Source: Clostridiales bacterium (GTDB taxonomy: Bacteria; Bacillota; Clostridia; Oscillospirales; Butyricicoccaceae). Taken from it: DNA of 64,000 nt. Positions 1 to 7,938 of the stretch are shown here, piece by piece. Below the pieces are notes generated by a model. The model searched no databases. It was not told where the DNA came from and saw only the letters and a program-made list of their open reading frames with translations. The stretch covers positions 9,489 through 73,488 of the forward strand of contig JAHZFK010000011.1 in the NCBI GenBank assembly GCA_019421385.1. The letters run 5' to 3'. Numbering within the stretch: position 1 is the stretch's first letter; the number at the start of each line of letters is the position of its first letter. Made by a program: the position numbers and the translations under genes.

Positions 1-2
1 AA

Positions 3-554
3 ATGATTGTCGTTGTGCCGTCCATGGATTTGACCGTTCCGGCGACGCTGGACGAAATCCGCGCAGATGCGGTGGCCGTCCTCAAGGAAATGGTCAAGAA
101 GGTCGAGCCGCACGGCATCAAGCTGTCCATTGAGTTCTGCGGCTGTCCGACCATGTCGATCAACCGCTTTGAGGATGCGTATGCGATTGTGCAGGAGGTC
201 AACCATCCGCTTGTCGGCATCACGCTCGACCAGTACCACTTCCATGCAATGGCATCCGGCTGGGACGCGCTTGAGAAAGCGGACGGCAAGAAAATCTTTG
301 TCTGGCACCTCAATGGTATGGAAAACATGCCCTGCGGCGCGGCGTACAACAACGACGAGAAGCGTCTGTGGCCAGGCGAACCGGGTGACTGTCTCGATCA
401 CAAGCGCTACGCCGATACCCTCAAGAAAATTGGCTTTGAAGGAGATGTCTGCACGATGGAGGTGTTCCGTCCGGACTATTACAAGCTCTCCAACGAAGAA
501 AATATCAAGAAGGCGGCAGAAGTGACTCGCGCGCATGTGGAAAAATACTGGTAA
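3..554 (+). CDS. Sugar phosphate isomerase/epimerase, C-terminal part (5' end outside window)
   Basis: This is the last 183 residues of a TIM-barrel protein of the xylose isomerase-like (AP_endonuc_2) family. The reading frame is open to the window edge, so the true start lies upstream. Visible metal-site elements are a Glu in LSIEFCG, an Asp and His in DQYHFHAM, a His in VWHLNG and a Glu near the end in CTMEVF, matching the Glu-Asp-His-Glu divalent metal set of the family. Such enzymes isomerise or epimerise keto-sugars in the cytoplasm. The substrate cannot be read from sequence. A strong hairpin follows the TAA stop. A second, divergent member of the superfamily lies about 1.1 kb downstream, so this may be the end of a sugar-catabolic operon. 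Confidence 0.85.
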   Translation: MIVVVPSMDLTVPATLDEIRADAVAVLKEMVKKVEPHGIKLSIEFCGCPTMSINRFEDAYAIVQEVNHPLVGITLDQYHFHAMASGWDALEKADGKKIFVWHLNGMENMPCGAAYNNDEKRLWPGEPGDCLDHKRYADTLKKIGFEGDVCTMEVFRPDYYKLSNEENIKKAAEVTRAHVEKYW

Positions 555-582
555 CGACTCTTTCTATCCTCATATTCAATAA

Positions 583-616
583 AAGGCAGGCGTATCGTAT
601 CCGATACGCCTGCCTT
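583..616. terminator. Bidirectional hairpin between convergent genes
   Basis: A perfect 15-bp inverted repeat (arms 583-597 and 602-616, loop TATC) lies between the convergent isomerase gene and the AraC gene. A-rich sequence precedes it and a short pyrimidine stretch follows, so it probably terminates both transcripts. Confidence 0.7.
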
Positions 617-654
617 GCTTATTGGTTGGAAACACGAAGTAGGTAAACGCCACA

Positions 655-1524
655 CTATACCGGATATTTGCGGAACAGGCCGGGCGAAATGCCTACATGC
701 TTCTGGAAGCTGTGGCTGAAATTCTCTTCGCTATTATAGCCGGTGGCGTACGCGATCTCACCTACTGATTGCTTGGTTGAGGTGAGAAGGTATTTTGCCT
801 TATCAATACGGTGCAGCACAATATATTCATAGGGCGAATAACCGGTACGTGCTTTAAATTGCCGCGAAAAATGCGACGGACTCAGGTTTACTGCTGCTGC
901 CACATCCTGTACACTGACCGGCTCAAATAAATGCCGGTTCATGAATCGGATTGCTTGCGTAATGCGGTCGCTGTTGTCCGAGGCGCGCTCTCCTTCGCCC
1001 AGCAGTAACAGGCATAGAAGCTGATGAAGTAACTGCGAGCAGGCTGCCTCACTCGGACGTTCATCTGCAGCGCAGCGCTCGAGTAGCGTACCAAGTGCTT
1101 GTGCCAGTTGCGTGAGTGCGTCCGGCGTAAAGCACTGCCGTCCGCCATGCGCCTGTAAAATGCGTCGGTAAAATGTGCGTACATTTAGTCCGTTGAAGAG
1201 CAGCCAGATAAACTCAAGGCCATCCGATGCGGCGTATTTGTACGGCTCACGGCAGTCGAACAATACGACTTGCCCCGACGCAGCTAGTGCGGGCACGCCG
1301 GACAACTCTAGTTCCATCGTGCCGCGCTGGATAAGAAACAGCATGATATTTCGGTTATGATCACCTTCCATGGCGATCTCCGAGCGATGGCTGAACGAAT
1401 ATCGGCTGTCACAAAAGTAATGTCCACAGCGCGTTGGATAATAAAAAAGCTCGCGTGCAAGGGAAGATGGGGTGAAAAAATACCGTTCAGATGTCTGATG
1501 AACACCGGCTTCCGAAATCAGCAT
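655..1524 (-). CDS. AraC family transcriptional regulator
   Basis: A 289-residue regulator with an N-terminal cupin-like sensing half and a C-terminal double helix-turn-helix DNA-binding domain (about residues 185-289). The HTH part has the family signature regions VQDVAAAVNLSPSHFSRQFK and a second block ending in NFSHSFQKHVGISPG. The start is the ATG at 1524 because AAAGGAG lies about 8 bases upstream; the frame stays open far upstream, but that extension is antisense to the isomerase gene. The gene ends with TAG, showing amber works as a stop here. It is divergent from the isomerase at 1708 and probably controls it in response to a sugar. Confidence 0.9.
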   Translation of the reverse strand: MLISEAGVHQTSERYFFTPSSLARELFYYPTRCGHYFCDSRYSFSHRSEIAMEGDHNRNIMLFLIQRGTMELELSGVPALAASGQVVLFDCREPYKYAASDGLEFIWLLFNGLNVRTFYRRILQAHGGRQCFTPDALTQLAQALGTLLERCAADERPSEAACSQLLHQLLCLLLLGEGERASDNSDRITQAIRFMNRHLFEPVSVQDVAAAVNLSPSHFSRQFKARTGYSPYEYIVLHRIDKAKYLLTSTKQSVGEIAYATGYNSEENFSHSFQKHVGISPGLFRKYPV

Positions 1525-1618
1525 AATACGCACACTCCTTTTCTCCATCGTACCAGACCTTGATAAGATGTGCAAGAATAAATAGCAGGATTTCGCAAGT
1601 TTATGGCGGATTGTATCA

Positions 1619-1647
1619 TTGGAAAAGCGTTGCTCATGCCGTATAAT
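1619..1647 (+). promoter_or_regulatory. Sigma-A promoter of the isomerase at 1708
   Basis: TTGGAA at 1619-1624 and TATAAT at 1642-1647 are separated by 17 bases. The promoter sits in the 183-base gap shared with the divergent AraC gene, the expected site for AraC control. Confidence 0.65.
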
Positions 1648-1707
1648 AAGACCATCAAAAGGGCCCGAATAAAAGATTAGCCACATCCGGCAAGGAGGGT
1701 ATCCCAT

Positions 1708-2622
1708 ATGAAAATTGCATTTGACGTGGACGTGCTGGCCAAGCAGATGTCCATCAACGACTATGTACACAAGGTAGCCGACTGGGGCTACAAATATATC
1801 GAGCAGTCCCCACACCCTCGGATTAATCCGTTCTACAAGCATCCGCTGTTCTCCAAAGAGTGTGAGGAGGAGTACCGTCGAGCATTGCGCGAGACCGGTG
1901 TCGAAATCTCGTCCTTTATCGTGGTCTATCGTTGGTCCGGTCCGACCGAGGAGCAGCGTCAGCATGCGGTTGCCAACTGGAAACGCATGATCGAGATTGC
2001 AGTCAACATGGGCGTGCCGGTCATCAATACCGAGTTCTAGGGCGACCCCAATCAGCAGGAGATTCGCAACGGCATGTTTTACAAGTCGATGGAGGAGCTG
2101 CTGCCCATCATCGAGCGCGAAGGCCTGCGCGTTGAGATTCAGTCCCATCCGTATGACTTCTGCGAACTGAACGACGAGACCTGTGATATCGTCAAGTCCT
2201 TCCGCTCGAAGAATCTCGGCTATGTTTACTCGGCTTCTCACGGCTTCTTCTACGATCAGGGCAAGGGTGACGTACGTCACATGCTCAAGTATGCGGGCGA
2301 CGAGTTGACCCATGTACTGCTCGCGGACACTTGGAACCAGACCAAGGACTGCCGCTACATCCTCAATCCGCCTTGGCTCAACAGCCGCGGTCGCGCGGAC
2401 GTCACCATCCACCAGCACACCGCTATGGGCGAGGGGGAGGTCGATTTTGACGGTATCTTTGAGACCCTGCGCGACATGGATTTTGCAAATAAGCAGCTGA
2501 AGGCCGATGCACCTAAGGTCGGTGGCGACAACATCATCTGCGTGTCCTACTTCGGCTTCCCGGAGAAGATGGACAAGCAGGCTCCTGAAGCTCTTGAACG
2601 CATCAAACGCGAACTTCTCTAA
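1708..2622 (+). pseudogene. Sugar phosphate isomerase/epimerase with in-frame amber stop
   Basis: The full frame would encode 304 residues of a TIM-barrel isomerase/epimerase, but codon 111 (2038-2040) is TAG. Both halves are otherwise intact and co-linear. The first ends in INTEF; the second continues GDPNQ and then a long conserved stretch containing SMEELLPIIEREG, a Glu/His pair in VEIQSHPYDF, a His in LTHVLLADTW, YILNPP and MGEGEVDFDG. From memory of the family, the position after the Glu-Phe is usually a small polar residue followed by Gly. The start ATG is preceded by AAGGAGGG. It reads as a recent nonsense mutation, or as a recoded stop or sequence error. The N-terminal 110 residues alone lack most metal ligands. 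Confidence 0.8.
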
Positions 2623-2673
2623 TCTACCTCACTCACCTTTTTCTTTTCTATTTCCGATCGGGTATAACCCGAA

Positions 2674-2708
2674 AAACAAAAAGAGCGGTAAATCCGCTCT
2701 TTTTGTTT
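2674..2708 (+). terminator. Rho-independent terminator after the isomerase
   Basis: A 15-bp stem (arms 2674-2688 and 2694-2708, five-base loop) whose right arm ends in CTCTTTTTGTTT. It lies about 50 bases after the isomerase stop. Confidence 0.8.
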
Positions 2709-3082
2709 GCTATATTTCTTGTAGATGACTTACTTGCTGGGATGATATGCGTGCTGGTAAATTCTATACAGAACGCATCTCTAGCATGACATGGAAGAAA
2801 AAATTCAGTATGTCTTACCTCAATAAACCGCAGGTTAATGGAGGTTCTGATAGGTCAATAGAATTATAATATTAAAGAAGCAGAGAATACAATCCAATTG
2901 GAAATATTAGAATAATAGATGTGATATGTAGGATTGTACAGAACGATTTGACGACAACTGTGACGACAAACAGGAAATAATCAGCGGAATCCAATTGGCC
3001 ATATTGTCACAAATATTTAATGAATACGGATTGAATGCGTTTATATGGATAAAAACTATCATAAAAAACGGGATTTTGGCAA
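2709..3082. other. AT-rich gene-free stretch beside a fossil attachment site
   Basis: No convincing coding sequence on either strand. Base composition is clearly more AT-rich than the flanking genes. It contains short direct repeats of the type GACGACAA (near 2951 and 2962) and ends at the tRNA 3'-end fragment, so it is probably leftover mobile-element DNA. Confidence 0.5.
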
Positions 3083-3105
3083 TTCAAATCCCTGACTCTC
3101 CGCCA
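3083..3105 (+). other. 3' end of a tRNA-Ser gene (attachment-site remnant)
   Basis: The T-loop consensus TTCAAAT (3083-3089 region) is followed by CCTG, the acceptor half ACTCTCC, a discriminator G and encoded CCA. The acceptor half would pair with GGAGAGT, typical of tRNA-Ser. No matching 5' part of a tRNA precedes it, so only the part used as an integration core remains. A terminator follows immediately and a recombinase remnant lies just beyond, the classic layout of an att site left by an integrated element. Confidence 0.6.
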
Positions 3106-3107
3106 GC

Positions 3108-3146
3108 AATACGGTATTAAACTTTGGTTTAATACCGTATTTTTTA
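3108..3146 (+). terminator. Terminator following the tRNA 3'-end remnant
   Basis: A perfect 15-bp stem (3108-3122 with 3127-3141, loop TTTG) followed by a T-rich run. It is probably the original tRNA terminator carried with the att core, and it can also stop transcripts of the recombinase remnant from the other side. Confidence 0.75.
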
Positions 3147-3221
3147 TATTTGAAGTCATTTTCGGAACTTATTTTCGAATTCACATTTTTGCTATCGCGC
3201 TTTGCTCCCCCATTTTTACCC

Positions 3222-3455
3222 TTATCGGGCGATGGTGGAGTGGATGAAGCGTTCCATGCGCTCGGCACTTTCGCACTTCATGCGGTCGGTCACATGACCG
3301 TAAGCATCTGGTGTAAAAGCAGCCGAATGATGCCCGAGATTCTCCTGTACGGTCTTGGGTTCGTCGCCGGACTGAAAAAAGAAGGGATTGTGGCGTATTT
3401 GGGGAATAAACAACCTCTCTCCTTCAGTATACAAATGAAAAAAATTCCTATGCAA
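3222..3455 (-). pseudogene. Tyrosine recombinase (phage-type integrase), C-terminal remnant
   Basis: About 60 residues are recognisably the end of a tyrosine recombinase: GDEPKTVQENLGHHSAAF, then DAYGHVTDRMK and AERMERFI. The Gly-His of catalytic box and the nucleophile Tyr in the AYGHV motif are retained, and an upstream Arg-His (IRHN) may be the degraded box II. Everything N-terminal is missing; the sequence runs directly into the 3' flank of the sensor kinase. It points toward the tRNA-Ser 3' end, as integrases normally do relative to their att site. It cannot be active. Confidence 0.75.
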
Positions 3456-3471
3456 ACAAAAATTTCGTATA

Positions 3472-4731
3472 TCACAGAACCAATCTTAATCGGAACCAGC
3501 CGTCTGTCAGTTCAAACTGGCAGACGGCTCCGTTTTTTTGACAAAAAGCGGAGATAGACTGCACTCCAAGGCCATGACCTTCCTTGTGGGAAACAGGAAG
3601 GCCTTGCGCATCAAAGGTTATAGTTTCGTTGCATGGGTTGGAGATTTCCAGCATGATGTTGGGAGTGCCTACCATCTGACAGCGGATTACCCGCTGATTA
3701 TGAGGCAACGACAGATTGGCGTGGATGGCGTTTTCCAGAGCGTTGGACAAAACAATGGCTAATTCGCCCTCGTCTACTGGGAGAGTATCGGAAAGGGCGA
3801 TATTCGTCTCCACCGAAATGCCTTGATTCTTCGCTTGATCAAAGTAGGAGGAAAACACCGCATCCAGCACCGGTGGGCGGCACCAGCGAATCTCCTTCTG
3901 CTCATCCAGCCGCTTTTGAGCGGTGTCCAAAAAGTTCAGGGCTGCGTCTTTGTCTCCCCGTGATACCAGTTCCGCGGCGGTCTGAATCCGGTGACGCAGG
4001 TCATGACGTTCGGTACGAATGACGTTCTCTGCTGCTTTTACCGCCTCCATGCGGCTTCGTAGAGCCGAGAGCTGCAAAGCGGACAGCTGTGCATTGTGAC
4101 GTGCTTCCGCCTCTTTGCGGATGCTGGAAAAGAGAAACATCAGAATGGAATAAAACCCAACCATCAGCAAAGAAATGGCAGGTTTAATGATTGTGCTGTC
4201 TCGGGCAGAGCCCACATAGCCGGGGATCAGGTAGATGATGATAACATAGTATATTGCTATTACCAAGCACATGAGCCACCAGCCCCGGTGTACATCCATC
4301 AGCGTTTGGAGAAACAGCGGGCGTAGAAAGCGGATCAGGAACCAGATGACCGCAGCACTGAGAACAACATAGGACAACAGCAGGACACAGAAATAGCCGC
4401 CCGACAGATAGTAGGCCAGCCCAGCTACATGCTGTATCAGCGCGCAGAACAGAATCGCAGAGAGCAGCTGAAACACCAGCCGCCATCCCCGAAAACGGCT
4501 CAATGTGAGAAAAAGTAGCAGAGAGGGTACATGTACAATCAAGGAATAGAGTTTGATCGTAGTCTCTATGCCGGCTGCCCGGTATAGAGTGGCAATCGCC
4601 GCCATGACCAGAATTACGGCACCATAGACCGTTAAAATTGTGCGCCGCTGGGAATGCCGGCTGTCCAGAAACAGCAGCACCATCGTCATGCCCAGTATCG
4701 TCATGTACTCCATAACAAAGAGTTCCCCCAT
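3472..4731 (-). CDS. GHKL (AgrC/NatK-type) sensor histidine kinase
   Basis: A 419-residue membrane kinase. The first half holds about six hydrophobic membrane segments, followed by a short coiled linker (about residues 205-245). The H-box ERHDLRHRIQT carries the phospho-accepting His, the ATPase N-box is LSNALENAIHAN and a G-box is near GHGLGVQS. Start ATG 4731 is supported by GAGGAGGA 6-8 bases upstream; the frame is open further upstream without a good site. This subfamily usually pairs with a LytTR response regulator and senses peptides, but none is adjacent, so it looks orphaned. The mobile-element fossil abuts its 3' end, which may explain loss of a partner. Confidence 0.85.
   Translation of the reverse strand: MGELFVMEYMTILGMTMVLLFLDSRHSQRRTILTVYGAVILVMAAIATLYRAAGIETTIKLYSLIVHVPSLLLFLTLSRFRGWRLVFQLLSAILFCALIQHVAGLAYYLSGGYFCVLLLSYVVLSAAVIWFLIRFLRPLFLQTLMDVHRGWWLMCLVIAIYYVIIIYLIPGYVGSARDSTIIKPAISLLMVGFYSILMFLFSSIRKEAEARHNAQLSALQLSALRSRMEAVKAAENVIRTERHDLRHRIQTAAELVSRGDKDAALNFLDTAQKRLDEQKEIRWCRPPVLDAVFSSYFDQAKNQGISVETNIALSDTLPVDEGELAIVLSNALENAIHANLSLPHNQRVIRCQMVGTPNIMLEISNPCNETITFDAQGLPVSHKEGHGLGVQSISAFCQKNGAVCQFELTDGWFRLRLVL
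3498..3539 (+). terminator. Terminator-like hairpin on + strand inside the 3' end of the sensor kinase
   Basis: Arms 3498-3512 and 3515-3529 form a near-perfect 15-bp stem (one G-T pair) followed by CCGTTTTTTT on the + strand. It overlaps the last codons of the minus-strand kinase. There is no clear + strand gene ending here, so its role may be to block read-through into the kinase. Confidence 0.55.
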
Positions 4732-4840
4732 GTGTTCTCCTCCTCTTCCGATACTTACCCCATGCTTTCTTGTCTCGATCGCTGTTCGGGGCGGCAGCAC
4801 GCAAATTTCACACAAATCATTGCAAATTTTAAATAATGGC

Positions 4841-4868
4841 TTTTCAATTTCGCCGGAATTTGTACAAT
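4841..4868 (+). promoter_or_regulatory. Probable promoter for the 4926 gene
   Basis: TTTTCA at 4841-4846 and TACAAT at 4863-4868 are 16 bases apart, about 58 bases before the start codon. The -35 match is only fair. Confidence 0.4.
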
Positions 4869-4925
4869 GAACATAGCATGGAAGCGAAAAAACGTCAAGA
4901 GGGGTTGCGTAAAGGAGGTATAGCA

Positions 4926-5210
4926 ATGGGATACGATGGTACAGCGTGTTGTGACCGGCGCAACCCCTTGCCCGCCAAATTGCAGGGTAAAGCTGACTAT
5001 GCTATCTACCGCGTGCACAACAATGTGGCTGAGGCGATAAAAGCCAATCCTAGCAGCGATGAAGAAGGATTTAAGGTGGAAGACAGTCTCTCATCCTCCT
5101 TTGCGGATGAAGCCCAGAGGGCAAGCAACCAGAGCCCAAGCTGCCACGATCCTGATGCGATCTGCCTAAGATGTGACGCAATAATTCTTTTCATTCGACG
5201 CATATCATAA
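4926..5210 (+). CDS. Hypothetical small protein upstream of the ComFB-like gene
   Basis: A 94-residue ORF with an excellent AAAGGAGG site 8 bases before ATG 4926, ending 16 bases before the ComFB-like gene, so the two are probably co-transcribed. No family is recognised. The middle is acidic and hydrophilic (AEAIKANPSSDEEGFKVED), and there are Cys pairs near both ends (ACCD and ICLRC), which could bind metal. A minus-strand ORF overlaps it but has no ribosome binding site. The translation signal is the main reason for calling it. Confidence 0.5.
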   Translation: MGYDGTACCDRRNPLPAKLQGKADYAIYRVHNNVAEAIKANPSSDEEGFKVEDSLSSSFADEAQRASNQSPSCHDPDAICLRCDAIILFIRRIS

Positions 5211-5226
5211 CAGGAGGGATTATATA

Positions 5227-5511
5227 ATGGAAGGAAAGAAACTCTTATACCATAACCTGATGGAGGATGTGGTACTGCGGTATGCGGATGAGTCCATTGC
5301 CACTGGCGGCGGCTGTCCCTGCTCGCTTTGCAAGGCTGATGTTGTAGCCTACACGTTGAATCACCTGCCGCCCCGCTACGTCTGCACAGAGGCAGGACGG
5401 ATGATGGTGGAGCTAAGCAGCTATGACATACAGTTCCGTGCCGACGTACTTGCCGTTCTGGGTGAGGCGGTAAAGTTGGTTCGGAGTCATCCCCGTCACC
5501 AGCAGGAATGA
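5227..5511 (+). CDS. ComFB-like late competence domain protein
   Basis: A 94-residue protein matching the ComFB family: an N-terminal NLMEDVV helix, a Cys-rich centre CPCSLCKADVVAYTLNHLPPRY, and a helical end. The Cys residues can hold a zinc ion, as reported for ComFB. ComFB lies between comFA and comFC in Bacillus; some family members elsewhere have been linked to cyclic dinucleotide signalling. Here it stands outside any com operon, with only a small hypothetical gene upstream, so a competence role should not be assumed. AGGAGGG lies 8 bases upstream of ATG 5227. Confidence 0.8.
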   Translation: MEGKKLLYHNLMEDVVLRYADESIATGGGCPCSLCKADVVAYTLNHLPPRYVCTEAGRMMVELSSYDIQFRADVLAVLGEAVKLVRSHPRHQQE

Positions 5512-5556
5512 GCTCTGTCTCTGGAATAGTTTATCTGTGGAATCGAGTCTCATCAA

Positions 5557-5590
5557 CAAGGGCAGCAAGCAGTGATGCTTGCTGCCCTTG
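5557..5590. repeat. Perfect 15-bp inverted repeat after the ComFB-like gene
   Basis: Arms 5557-5571 and 5576-5590 with loop GTGA. No T-run follows on either strand, so it may be a weak terminator or mRNA-stabilising hairpin. Confidence 0.55.
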
Positions 5591-5744
5591 CTCGTCGAAT
5601 CACTTCCGCTGGTACGCCGACTTTCACGATGAAGGGAGTTCCTTGCGTCCGGAGACTTGACATTTACGTTTCGTAACTTGCACTTGCACCATAGATTTGC
5701 TGCGAAAGAAGCCTTGCTTCACAGATAAATCCTTATGGTGTCAG
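5591..5744. other. Gene-free stretch, nothing recognised
   Basis: No coding sequence, hairpin or promoter that I can support was seen in this part of the 5512-6024 gap. The rest of the gap holds two promoters and a very short ORF, listed separately. Confidence 0.4.
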
Positions 5745-5773
5745 TTTCATATTTGGTCAGAGTATCGTATAAT
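5745..5773 (+). promoter_or_regulatory. Sigma-A promoter ahead of a 10-codon ORF
   Basis: TTTCAT (5745-5750), 17-base spacer, perfect TATAAT (5768-5773). The first translatable unit downstream is the short ORF at 5802. Confidence 0.55.
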
Positions 5774-5801
5774 AGAAAAAAGATGTACTAAGGAGAGTTA
5801 T

Positions 5802-5834
5802 ATGATGATTGCGCTTGCTGCTGAGTTTCTGTAA
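5802..5834 (+). CDS. Possible 10-residue leader peptide or truncated gene start
   Basis: AAGGAGAG lies 6 bases before ATG 5802; the ORF reads MMIALAAEFL then TAA. The same frame continues after the stop for about 32 codons, so this may instead be the start of a broken small gene. It lies between a promoter at 5745-5773 and a second promoter at 5896-5924. Confidence 0.3.
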   Translation: MMIALAAEFL

Positions 5835-5895
5835 AAACCGTTCATCGCCCGTTACCCGATCTCCCGTGACAGTAATCATTTGCAAAAGAAAATCA

Positions 5896-5924
5896 TTGAC
5901 AGGGAAAATACGGTAAGATACAAT
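5896..5924 (+). promoter_or_regulatory. Strong sigma-A promoter of the PAS-MCP gene
   Basis: Consensus TTGACA at 5896-5901 and TACAAT at 5919-5924 with a 17-base spacer, about 100 bases before ATG 6025. Confidence 0.75.
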
Positions 5925-6024
5925 ATATAAGGTATAAAAGTATAAAACCATAAAAAGGCGTAAAAGCGGGCTAAGGCCTCCGCAATATAGTGAAGAAGAA
6001 TAGATCGGAAAGAAAGGATAACAC

Positions 6025-7515
6025 ATGTTTTTCTCTGGAAATAAGCAAGTGATTGATGCATTGCGGCAGATTTCTTTTGACCATTTCACAGATGCGCAGG
6101 ATATTCCAGTCAGCCTGGATTTATCAGGTTCTAACAGCTTGGTAAGCGAACTCAACCGAGTGCTGGAGTTATATTATAGCCGCATTCTTTGGGAATGCAA
6201 TAACGTACATCTGGTCAATCAAACGATTTCATCCGGCCTTTGGAATATGGATATCGGGCCGGGCAATCAGGTGGTTGCCGCTTATTGGTCCGACGATTTC
6301 CGCCATATGATTGGTTACCATGATGTTCGTGATTTCCCCAATAAACTGGAATCGTGGTCTGAACTGCTCCACCCGGAAGATAAGGATCGCACACTGAGCT
6401 TATTTGTGAAAACATTGGAAGATCGTTCGGGCAACACCAAATATGATCTGGAATATCGACTGAAAACAAAAAATCAGGGATATCGTTGGTATCGCGCAGC
6501 TGGTAACGTGAAGCGCAACAAAGAGGGGCAGGCGATTCAGTTCATCGGTATTTTTGTCGATGTGCATGACGAGCACGAAAGCAAGGTTGCGCTGGATCAT
6601 GTGCTGAGACGTTACTCTGCGATTGATAATGTCACGACACAGGGTTCATTTTATATCCAGCTGAAAAAACGCACGCTTGAAGCGGCGGAAAATATTGTTT
6701 GGTTCTCTGAACCTTTCCGCAGCTAGCTAGGCTTCCAAGGAGAAGATGAATTCCCCAATCAAATACGTGCTTGGCTGGACCGTATCCATCCGGAGGATCA
6801 GCAGGTCTTCTTAAACTCAATCAATGATCATATTGCGCAGCGGAACGGGTTATTTGAAATGGAATATCGTGTCCAGCACAGAGATGGACACTATCTGTGG
6901 ATGAATGCCGTTGTCCATGTAGGCAAGGAAAAGGACGGCGACGGCTTGGCGATGGTGGGTGTAACCAACGATGAGACACAGCTTCATAACACCCGTGAAC
7001 TGGTGGAACAGAACATGAATGACCGCGTTCATTCGCTGAGTGAATGTTTGGAAAAAATCAATCAGACGATCGTGGATAATACCGAAGCGATGCAGCTGGT
7101 AATGAATCGGCAGACTGAGCTGGCGCAAATATTGAATGATGCGCAGAATCAGATGGAGCGGACTGCGAGTGCGGTCGGTGCAATTCAGAGCATTTCGCGC
7201 CAAACCAACCTGCTATCCCTGAATGCGTCAGTAGAAGCAGCGCGAGCCGGCACTGCGGGAAAGGGCTTTGGCGTAGTGGCAGAAGAAGTGCGTAATCTGG
7301 CACAGAACAGCGATAGCGTTTCCAAGGAGATTTCCACCGATCTAAGCCAAATGCAGGAATATGTTAAAACGGTGGCGCAGCAGTTTGATATGTTGAATAT
7401 GGAAATTGCCGAGCAAGGACAAAAGATGGCATCCATCCAACAAGTTGTTGCCGAAATTGATAAAAATGTGACCGGCATCAAGGATGTTATGAACATGCTT
7501 CTGAACCAGCAATGA
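6025..7515 (+). pseudogene. Soluble PAS-PAS methyl-accepting (MCP-like) receptor with in-frame amber stop
   Basis: The full frame encodes about 496 residues with no membrane segment. PAS3-type domain 1 (about residues 70-185) has YWSDDFRHMIGY and SELLHPEDKDR; domain 2 (about 225-330) has WFSEPFRS, then TAG (codon 234, 6724-6726), then LGFQGEDEFP and DRIHPEDQ. The C-terminal part is the MCP signalling hairpin, with SRQTNLLSLNASVEAARAG and FGVVAEEVRNLAQ. Aligning the two PAS domains puts the amber codon opposite the Met of FRHMIGY. Only the stop breaks the protein; the frame is otherwise intact. No che genes are nearby. As in other soluble MCPs, the PAS domains would sense a cytoplasmic cue. 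Confidence 0.8.
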
Positions 7516-7567
7516 TAGTCTGTTGCGAAAATCGCATTAAGAAAAGATACATCATAGAAACACTTTT

Positions 7568-7605
7568 CAGAAGGCTGACGTATTTTGTCCGCCTTCTGAT
7601 TTTTA
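7568..7605 (+). terminator. Terminator after the PAS-MCP gene
   Basis: CAGAAGGC (7568-7575) pairs with GCCTTCTG (7591-7598), with extra GAC/GTC pairing inside, followed by ATTTTTATT. Confidence 0.7.
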
Positions 7606-7938
7606 TTGCCTGCATAAAGACAGCAACGGTTGCGTTTCGCACACAGCTTACATGCCAGAAGGTTGTGGAAAAATCTACGCACTTCTGGATTCTGTTCCTT
7701 TGCTGCACTCTAGCACGGCGTCTCTTGCAAAAGGAATAAATTGTCTTTATAATAAAGGCAACCTATGCCATCCGTGTTTCGGGATGCAATCATGTGCCAG
7801 CTTTCTGTGCAGATGGGCGGTAACGACGCCAAACTCGCCGTGAGCGTGGAATGCGGCGCAGGACTATGTGCTTTATCAATTTACGATGGAGGATACGAAC
7901 GGCAACAGTTTTTGCAAGTCATCAACAGGAGGGGTAAG
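7606..7938 (+). other. Gap with promoter and a short overlapping ORF end
   Basis: Apart from the promoter at 7725-7753 this gap holds two weak overlapping frames. One of them ends in a TGA that overlaps the ATG at 7939 (ATGA) and reads AQDYVLYQFTMEDTNGNSF over its last part. It may be the degraded tail of a first gene of the operon; I cannot define its start. Confidence 0.3.
7725..7753 (+). promoter_or_regulatory. Sigma-A promoter of the three-gene membrane operon
   Basis: TTGCAA (7725-7730), 17-base spacer, TATAAT (7748-7753). Confidence 0.6.

Noticed and set aside
655..2418. A 587-residue minus-strand reading frame including the AraC regulator
   Set aside because: Only the part up to ATG 1524 resembles a protein family and has a ribosome site; the rest is antisense to the isomerase gene.
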